A stretch of DNA of 12,123 bases from Phycisphaerae bacterium (GTDB lineage Bacteria; Planctomycetota; Phycisphaerae; Sedimentisphaerales; Anaerobacaceae), in contig JAUVYZ010000024.1 in the NCBI GenBank assembly GCA_030602845.1, positions 1 through 12,123 on the forward strand. Direction: 5' to 3'. A program made the position numbers and the translations under genes. Positions 6,201-10,299 of the stretch are shown one piece after another. A model generated the notes under the pieces. It ran no database searches and had not been told where the DNA came from. It saw only the letters and a program-made list of their open reading frames with translations. The stretch's first letter is position 1. Each line of letters starts with the position of its first letter.

Positions 6201-7068
6201 CGCCGATTGAACGCTGTCCCCGAATCATCTCTGCCGGTTTGCCCTTCGTTCGTGGAATTGAAGTAGGCAGCGGACTCGTCACAGCTAAACTCGCGTGCCT
6301 GGCACTAATAAGCTGCTTGCCTTTCCACTTGCCATTGCGCAAATACAACAGTCCAAAACGCGCAAAGTCACGCGGCGAAATCGCCAGTCGACCCGGCCGA
6401 TTACCCGTCCCGAACGCCATAAACGTTGGCTTATCTTGACATTGAAGAAGGCTGGTAAGTTCAGGATGCAAAACGTCACGATCCACCGTTTTCCATGTGG
6501 AGCCATACACCTTGAGGAGCAGCGTATCGAAAAATAGTGCCATATTATAGTCGCTATAATCGAACGCCCGTCCCGGCTGCTCCTGAACACCGTAACACGA
6601 AACTTGGTTACACAGATGCCTCCAGGTAATCTTGCGGTCTTTAAACCCCAATTTCCTGTTCGGCGAATTGAGCCTCGGGTCAACCTTACAAACCAGCTCA
6701 TCAATGCTTTTTAGCTTCCCTTGCTCTATAGCTTTCAGCAGAAAGTGCGTGTAAACAGGTTTTACTGCTGACGCAACGTCCTTTCGTTTACTGGCATCGC
6801 CCCAGGTATAAACCAGTAACCCATCCCGCGCCACACAGCCTCGCCCGCCGACGTAGTTACGCAGCGCGTCCAGTTTAGCTTTGTCCATGCCGACCTCGGC
6901 AGGATTCTTGCTCTGCCAGGACGCTGTCGGATACACGGCGCCGGCGTGGCCATAGTGCAGTTCAGCCGCCGAGCATGCCAAACCGGCGTTGGCGAACAGG
7001 CACAAAGGCAATATCCATTTTAGCATTGCCGGTTGCCTGCGCAGGATATTCACGGTTCGTCGATACAT
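3232..7068 (-). CDS. Exported serine hydrolase / DUF5060 / tandem glycosidase-barrel fusion
   Basis: One unbroken 1278-residue frame. Residues 1-35: signal peptide (hydrophobic 17-32). About 50-370: beta-lactamase-type serine hydrolase (PF00144-like) with SAVK (100-103) as SxxK, Y171-S-D in place of the usual YxN, and H331-G-D as the third motif. About 374-400: a Lys/Gly-rich linker. About 401-492: DUF5060 domain (MEWSVENVSYSGNPF; FYDGDKTWKFRFTGTRTGNW). About 495-790: a first TIM-barrel glycosidase-like module, acidic candidates E660 (FDLQEW) and E725/E726 (HLYEERHTY), then a beta module to about 872. About 890-1180: a second, DUF4038/apiosidase-like barrel, candidates E1050/E1051 (WCIAEEY) and E1133 (NLAEAANYG). 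About 1185-1278: a C-terminal beta domain like the putative collagen-binding domain after DUF4038 barrels. These parts are usually separate genes. AAGGAGGG six bases ahead supports ATG 7068; Met15 has weaker upstream context. It starts 54 bp after the sulfatase stop, probably one operon. Likely job: attack on a substituted polysaccharide; substrate and linkage unknown. A 37-bp palindromic repeat lies inside the DUF5060 region (residues 434-446). Confidence 0.85.
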   Translation of the reverse strand: MYRRTVNILRRQPAMLKWILPLCLFANAGLACSAAELHYGHAGAVYPTASWQSKNPAEVGMDKAKLDALRNYVGGRGCVARDGLLVYTWGDASKRKDVASAVKPVYTHFLLKAIEQGKLKSIDELVCKVDPRLNSPNRKLGFKDRKITWRHLCNQVSCYGVQEQPGRAFDYSDYNMALFFDTLLLKVYGSTWKTVDRDVLHPELTSLLQCQDKPTFMAFGTGNRPGRLAISPRDFARFGLLYLRNGKWKGKQLISARHASLAVTSPLPTSIPRTKGKPAEMIRGQRSIGGGNNQCDHNGSYSFAWWVNGVDRDGKRNWPGVPDDVFGCFGHGDIRAMVVMPSLDLIVSWNDTKIRGNKMVNYALKLLMEAAASNPKELGGKRSKKGGAKSDAKDFGNRTGVMWKYMEWSVENVSYSGNPFDVLGTVTFSHSGSDEGPRFAGTQKRTTEMFYDGDKTWKFRFTGTRTGNWTFITSSSAAQLNGRRGTVTVKPNPNPNIKGFLKAYGNKFALQVGNEGELEAYRFNAYMNGRRFPRWESLSDFADTRMIQAYLENAKKHGFDTIFVHVNNNWFKLGAISYADHNSKNPDPRTFEILEKVITTAHGQGCRVHIWAWGDEARKWTPIGVGGKNGIPDKRLQRYIAARLGPLPGWTMGYGFDLQEWTTENDLREWARYTHRHMGWRHLLWGRGRHNGELDAKSYSNYQVRTYEEICKDLNSDTKRPHLYEERHTYLRNADLDMDGTRRFLWKLTMAGGMGCFWGFYPRSTYPYPDPEQLHCAGKFWKGRFLPVCVPDNSLTDGYGLKTPERKHYVFYKEDASSIRMNLSGMAGVQPAIAVDTKKTYHEIELGMLAGKDQIWDAPYRSDWAIAVGDFGGSNRALKPLKDAVKESGPRTGQLIVDPQHPQWLKRKGGRPLFMCGPGDPEDFLYRGKHNPDGTRTGDQMTLINKLKGTGANCIYLMAVRSHGGDGDRTHNPFKNNNPSEGISPTVLDLWFTWFTEMDYNGIVIFFFFYDDSARIWNTGDSVGSAEKRFIHALVNRFEHHKNLIWCIAEEYQEAFSPQRVRTIAAEIRAADDHDHVIAVHKLNGLDFSEFADDPGIDQFAIQYNVEKADALHRGTVTAWRRATGKYNLNLAEAANYGSAATARKKSWAIAMGGAYVMVLGMDIAGTPISDLKDCGRLVRFFESTSFYEMSPHDELKYAGTEYVLARPGDSYIAYASDLKGKIGLRNMTAGDYTLRWFDCATGKSVTQQKRVGAGNQTWPTPPGIGPELALYLRRTGD
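5733..5769. repeat. Palindromic 37-bp repeat, copy 1, inside the fusion gene
   Basis: The core gggttcccgc-aaa-gcggggtccc (5742-5764) is an imperfect palindrome: 8 of 10 arm positions pair by Watson-Crick rules and one is a G-T pair. The 37-bp stretch matches 7444-7480 in the sulfatase gene at 32 of 37 positions. Here it is read leftward as GAG-GGA-CCC-CGC-TTT-GCG-GGA and adds DEGPRFAGTQK around residues 434-444 of the DUF5060 domain, where related proteins (from memory) have a short loop. A REP-like element tolerated in a surface loop is the likeliest reading. Confidence 0.6.
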
Positions 7069-7122
7069 AATAACCCTCCTTCGTAAAGGTGATTAGAAAC
7101 TCTGTGTACGTTTGGGTCCCGC

Positions 7123-8613
7123 TCAATTAGTGTATGGTACAGTTCCGGTCTCATTGACGCTATGTCCCCACTTCTTGATGTACTGCCGGCCCGGCAGAAA
7201 CTCATCATTCGCCTCCTTTAACTTTTGTGATAAAATACTGTCCATTTTTTTCTGCAATTCGGCGTGCACAGCGTTATTGCAAAGGTTATTGAGCTGATAG
7301 GGGTCTTGTTTGTTATCATAAAGCAGCCAGGGCCCGTTCAGGTCTCGCACATAGGTGTAACGCCGGGTGCGTACGCCGCGATATTCCCTGCCGCCTCGTT
7401 TTCTTGCCCACTGGCCAAAGGGTGATGGGCAGGTAATCAGCGCTGCGTCGTTGGGTTCCCGCAAGGCGGGGTCTCTCTTCGGTCTCTGCGTCCCTTTCAA
7501 AACGCCGGAGAAATCGGTTCCCTGCACTGTATCCGGTATCTGTATGCCGCTTAAACCCAGCAGCGTGGGCATAATATCAGGGGTGTTGATGGGCATATCA
7601 ATTATTCTGCCTTGCCTGCCGAGCGCTGCCGGGTAGCGCAACAGGAACGGAACCAGAATGGACTCGTCCCAGGGCTTCTGCTTTTTTTGCTCGCCCTGAG
7701 AATAAAGCATGTCCCCGTGGTCAGAGGTGAAGGCAAATATGGTGTCATTTTCCAGGCCGCATTTTTTAAGGGTCTGAAGGATTTCTCCGATGCAGTCATC
7801 GAGGGCAGCAATGTGGGCGTAGTAACCGGCAAGAGTCTTTCTCGCTTCAGCTTCAAGATGCTCAGGGACGTTGGGGTGTAATTTCAATTCTTCCGCCTTG
7901 AAGAAATCCTTATACTTCCGGGGTGCGGTGTGATAGGGAGAATGCGGCGGCCCCCACGAGAGAAAAAGGGCAAAGGGCTTGCCTTCGGCGTGCTCGCGAA
8001 TGTACTTCTGGGCTTCGCGGGTCTGGGCGATTGCGTCATAACCATTCCATTTGAGCCTTACATTTTTATCAGCGTAATAGAAAGAGTTGTTGTAGTTATG
8101 CGTACAGCCCAAGACCTTCCAAAATTTAAAGCCCTGGCGTCTGTCTCTGGGAATAAAGGCGGTTCTGCGATTTCCATCTAAATGCCATTTGCCGATGTAC
8201 CCTGTTTCATAGCCCGCTCTGTTATAAGCCTGGGCAATGGAGACAGCATCGGTACTTAACAGCACATCGTTCAGAAAGACGCCGTGAGTGAGCGGGTATC
8301 GGCCGGTCATCAAGCTCGCACGATAAGGGGAACACACCGGGCAGCCGGATACGGCGTTAGTTAAGTTGATGCTTTCCTTCGCGAGTTTGTCAAGATTCGG
8401 CGTCCTTGCGTTCGGGTCTCCTGCGTAGCCGGCGGCCTGGGCGCGCCATTGGTCGGCGAAGATATAGACGAGATTAGGCCTGCGGACAGCGTGTTCTGTG
8501 GAGATGTGGTGCGTGGTTGCACAGCCCGCTAACGGTGTGCCCAGAAAAATCGAGGCGGCTCCAATCCCGGCGGTCTGGAGAAACTGCCTTCTTCCAATCT
8601 GACCTTTTCCCAT
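7123..8613 (-). CDS. Tat-exported lipoprotein sulfatase (arylsulfatase type, S1)
   Basis: A 496-residue formylglycine-dependent sulfatase (PF00884) that hydrolyses sulfate esters, probably on a polysaccharide or its fragments, in the periplasm or on an outer surface. Residues 1-31 hold a twin-arginine signal (GRRQFLQTAG, 7-16) ending in a lipobox LAGC with Cys31, so it is likely a Tat-exported lipoprotein. The catalytic domain starts at about 46 with PNLVYIFADQWR, which carries the metal-binding Asp54. C94-S-P-Y-R98 is the CxPxR signature whose Cys becomes formylglycine, followed by TGRYPLTHG. GKWHLDG and FTSDHGDM supply the expected Lys/His and Asp/His active-site residues. Length is normal. 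The ATG at 8613 is preceded by GGGGAG at 9-nt spacing. It is the first gene of the leftward block and lies 54 bp ahead of the hydrolase fusion. No maturase is in the window, so a formylglycine-generating enzyme must be encoded elsewhere. The exact substrate cannot be told. A palindromic repeat lies within it at residues about 378-390. Confidence 0.92.
   Translation of the reverse strand: MGKGQIGRRQFLQTAGIGAASIFLGTPLAGCATTHHISTEHAVRRPNLVYIFADQWRAQAAGYAGDPNARTPNLDKLAKESINLTNAVSGCPVCSPYRASLMTGRYPLTHGVFLNDVLLSTDAVSIAQAYNRAGYETGYIGKWHLDGNRRTAFIPRDRRQGFKFWKVLGCTHNYNNSFYYADKNVRLKWNGYDAIAQTREAQKYIREHAEGKPFALFLSWGPPHSPYHTAPRKYKDFFKAEELKLHPNVPEHLEAEARKTLAGYYAHIAALDDCIGEILQTLKKCGLENDTIFAFTSDHGDMLYSQGEQKKQKPWDESILVPFLLRYPAALGRQGRIIDMPINTPDIMPTLLGLSGIQIPDTVQGTDFSGVLKGTQRPKRDPALREPNDAALITCPSPFGQWARKRGGREYRGVRTRRYTYVRDLNGPWLLYDNKQDPYQLNNLCNNAVHAELQKKMDSILSQKLKEANDEFLPGRQYIKKWGHSVNETGTVPYTN
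7444..7480. repeat. Palindromic 37-bp repeat, copy 2, inside the sulfatase gene
   Basis: The core gggttcccgc-aag-gcggggtctc (7453-7475) matches copy 1 at 5733-5769 with 5 differences over 37 bp. It is read leftward as AGA-GAC-CCC-GCC-TTG-CGG-GAA-CCC, giving RDPALREP around residues 380-387. This is a different reading frame from copy 1 (codon boundaries shifted by one base). The two coding contexts are unrelated, so the shared sequence is conserved as DNA, not as protein. Confidence 0.6.
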
Positions 8614-8848
8614 AAGATCTTTCTCCCCTAAATTTTAATGATTTCTGTTTCTCTAAAGGAAGACACTATGTTTCATCCTACATCGTGTTAGCTAAATAAC
8701 CCACAAATAAATTTGGGCAGTGTCCTAATTTGAGGAAAATGAAAAAACCTTAATTTTTGGTCTTTATAACCCAAGACAATTAGTTGCCGAATAGGCTAAA
8801 CAAAATAGACGAAACTGTTTCTTCTAAAATAAATGCCAATATTTCTGT

Positions 8849-8891
8849 CATTTTCCTTTTCATTTATTTTGTCATAAAAAAGAGGAAAATG
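8849..8891. repeat. Inverted repeat CATTTTCC...GGAAAATG
   Basis: Eight-base arms at 8849-8856 and 8884-8891 are exact reverse complements. They are extended inward by TTTT against AAAA with two bulged bases. A further direct copy of gaggaaaatg lies at 8732-8741. The low complexity of the region makes chance matches more likely, so this is weak evidence of a regulatory site. Confidence 0.3.
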
Positions 8892-8935
8892 CTGTAACTC
8901 TCTTATAATAAGACAGTTAAATATGAATAAATCAT

Positions 8936-8951
8936 TGCAAATATCTTTGCA
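8936..8951. promoter_or_regulatory. Candidate operator TGCAAA-N4-TTTGCA upstream of the Fic promoter
   Basis: A perfect 6-bp dyad (TGCAAA 8936-8941, TTTGCA 8946-8951) lies 6 bp ahead of the -35 hexamer at 8958. This symmetry and spacing suit a dimeric DNA-binding protein that could activate or repress. The binding factor is unknown; the Fic protein's own C-terminal winged-helix-like region is one candidate. Confidence 0.4.
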
Positions 8952-8957
8952 TTTTCT

Positions 8958-8986
8958 TTGACATACCTGCCGATATATATTAGAAT
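8958..8986 (+). promoter_or_regulatory. Sigma70-type promoter for the Fic gene
   Basis: TTGACA (8958-8963) matches the -35 consensus at all six positions. TAGAAT (8981-8986) matches the -10 consensus at five of six, with the ideal 17-bp spacer. The predicted start near 8993 gives a short leader of about 34 nt to the ATG at 9027. Confidence 0.75.
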
Positions 8987-9008
8987 ATAAACAACAAAAA
9001 TTATCGGC
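8969..9008. promoter_or_regulatory. Inverted repeat GCCGATA...TATCGGC across the Fic -10 and start
   Basis: Seven-base arms at 8969-8975 and 9002-9008 are exact reverse complements with centres 33 bp apart, about three helical turns. The arms flank the -10 hexamer and predicted transcription start. The left arm lies upstream of the start and would not be in the mRNA, so this is better read as a paired DNA operator than as an RNA hairpin. Confidence 0.4.
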
Positions 9009-9026
9009 CTATTAAGGAATCCTAAA

Positions 9027-10208
9027 ATGGCACTTGACCTTGAAAAATTGAGTAAGTTTGATTTGGAAGAAGACCTTGAAAACAGGCTTTTTGAAGATAA
9101 GAAACAAGAGCAGATCTTCGATTTTATTAACACTTTTCGGGATGTTCAAATTGCTGACCGATTCATAAGAGAGTTACCATCCTTCCCTTGGTCAACTCAA
9201 GGAATTATCAGGCGCGAGCTTACTTCAGTTGTTGGAGGAACTTTGGCGATTGAGGGTACAATACTAAGAGAGGAAGAAATTGAAGAATCTTTTCAAAAAG
9301 CAGGCCTTCAAAAGAAACTTAAAGATAAGGAGCAAGAGGCACAAAATTCGAGAACGGCATATAAATTTATTATTGACGTGGTGGATAATCACGAAGGTGA
9401 ATTCGTTTATAGCGAAGAGCATATTAAGCAAATTCATCAATATCTCACAGAGAATATTGAGTATGTGTCGCCGAATGTGCCCGGCCAATATAGAGACCTC
9501 AAAGCCAGATTTGGTGAGCCGCAGAAATATAGCTTTTGCAAAAGCAAGGTCGATATTGAAGCGATAATGGCAAAATTCATAAATTGGTTAAACGAAAAAA
9601 GTTCTGGGTTTTTAAGTGGCAATGATATTGTTAAAGCAATTATGGCTCATTATTATTTAACGGAAATTCATCCTTTTGGGGATGGTAATGGTAGAACGGC
9701 AAGAGCTGTGGAGGCGCTTGTCTTATATGCAAACAAGATAAATAATTATTGCTTTTGGTCTCTGGCTAATTTTTGGAGTGCTAACAGAGAGAAATACCTC
9801 ATTCATTTAGGTAACATAAGGTCCACGTGTGACCCCTGGGAATTTCTGATATGGGGCACAAAGGGCTATCTCATTGAAGTTCAGAGAATTAAGGATTTGG
9901 TGTTGAAAAAAGTTAAACAACTTATGTTAAAGGATTATGTGAGTTGGCTACTTCGTAACAAAAAGATTCGTCCGAGGATTTTCGGTGTCTTGATGTTATC
10001 AATAAGCTCTGGCAAAATGCCTTTTGATAAATTTATGTCTTCTCCTGAAATAATGACACTATATGCTCGGCGTAAGTTGAGCACAAGATACAGGGATTTT
10101 AAGAAAATGGAGAAGACGTTAGGTTTAATCCGTATTTTTAAAGAAGATGGTAAAAAGTTTATTGAGCCAAACTTTCAAAAGCTTGAGACTTTAGAGTACA
10201 AAGTCTAA
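9027..10208 (+). CDS. Class II Fic-domain protein (probable AMP-transferase)
   Basis: A 393-residue cytoplasmic protein. The N-terminal part (about 40-100, Fic_N-like) carries the autoinhibitory motif T72-LAI-E76-G77, matching (S/T)xxxE(G/N), whose Glu blocks ATP binding in Fic proteins. Because it precedes the Fic core, this is class II. The core (about 110-280) has the full active-site motif HPFGDGNGRTAR (215-226) with catalytic His215. Residues about 300-390 look like a winged helix (FGVLMLSISSGKMPF...RYRDFKKMEKTLGLI). Known Fic proteins usually move AMP from ATP onto Ser, Thr or Tyr of a target protein; the target here is unknown. No Doc/Phd or other small antitoxin gene is adjacent, consistent with built-in inhibition. 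The ATG at 9027 follows AAGGAA at 7-nt spacing and a strong promoter at 8958-8986. The gene is visibly AT-richer than the hydrolase block, with many AAA, ATT and TTT codons, suggesting a separate origin. It stands alone and converges with the transporter gene. Confidence 0.92.
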   Translation: MALDLEKLSKFDLEEDLENRLFEDKKQEQIFDFINTFRDVQIADRFIRELPSFPWSTQGIIRRELTSVVGGTLAIEGTILREEEIEESFQKAGLQKKLKDKEQEAQNSRTAYKFIIDVVDNHEGEFVYSEEHIKQIHQYLTENIEYVSPNVPGQYRDLKARFGEPQKYSFCKSKVDIEAIMAKFINWLNEKSSGFLSGNDIVKAIMAHYYLTEIHPFGDGNGRTARAVEALVLYANKINNYCFWSLANFWSANREKYLIHLGNIRSTCDPWEFLIWGTKGYLIEVQRIKDLVLKKVKQLMLKDYVSWLLRNKKIRPRIFGVLMLSISSGKMPFDKFMSSPEIMTLYARRKLSTRYRDFKKMEKTLGLIRIFKEDGKKFIEPNFQKLETLEYKV

Positions 10209-10283
10209 GCCAACAATGGAATTGTGGAAGAAAGGAAATAGACACACAATCATACGGCTAAATATAACATACCTTGTGTTGCC

Positions 10284-10299
10284 GAGCCAGCGACGGCTC
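10284..10299. terminator. Hairpin between the convergent Fic and TRAP genes
   Basis: GAGCC (10284-10288) and GGCTC (10295-10299) form a 5-bp stem around AGCGAC. On the plus strand CTTTTT follows after about 9 bases (10308-10313), so it could be a weak terminator for the Fic gene 76 bp past its stop. It overlaps the stop codon of the leftward TRAP gene. The stem is short and the T run is not adjacent. Confidence 0.35.

Larger units (their letters stand above)
8614..9026. other. AT-rich divergent spacer between sulfatase and Fic genes
   Basis: This 413-bp stretch holds no credible gene; the open frame at 9133-8903 is mostly antisense to the Fic gene. It carries the Fic promoter and two inverted repeats, listed separately. 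'gaggaaaatg' occurs twice (8732-8741, 8882-8891), the second copy forming an inverted repeat with 'cattttcc' at 8849-8856. A possible leftward sulfatase promoter is TTCGGC-17-TATAAA with its -10 at 8768-8763, but the -35 is poor and it would give a leader of roughly 145 nt. Confidence 0.5.

Noticed and set aside
7111..7122. Possible third, partial copy of the palindromic repeat ('tttgggtcccgc') between the sulfatase and the fusion gene
   Set aside because: Only about nine bases resemble one arm and the other arm is missing, so chance cannot be excluded.
8903..9133. 76-codon minus-strand open frame at the Fic gene start
   Set aside because: It is largely antisense to the Fic N-terminus and its hydrophobic, Ser/Leu/Ile-rich product reflects AT-rich DNA.
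10209..10297. Antitoxin gene next to the Fic gene
   Set aside because: The 89-bp spacer has no open frame of useful size, and the Fic protein carries its own N-terminal inhibitory motif, so no separate antitoxin is expected.
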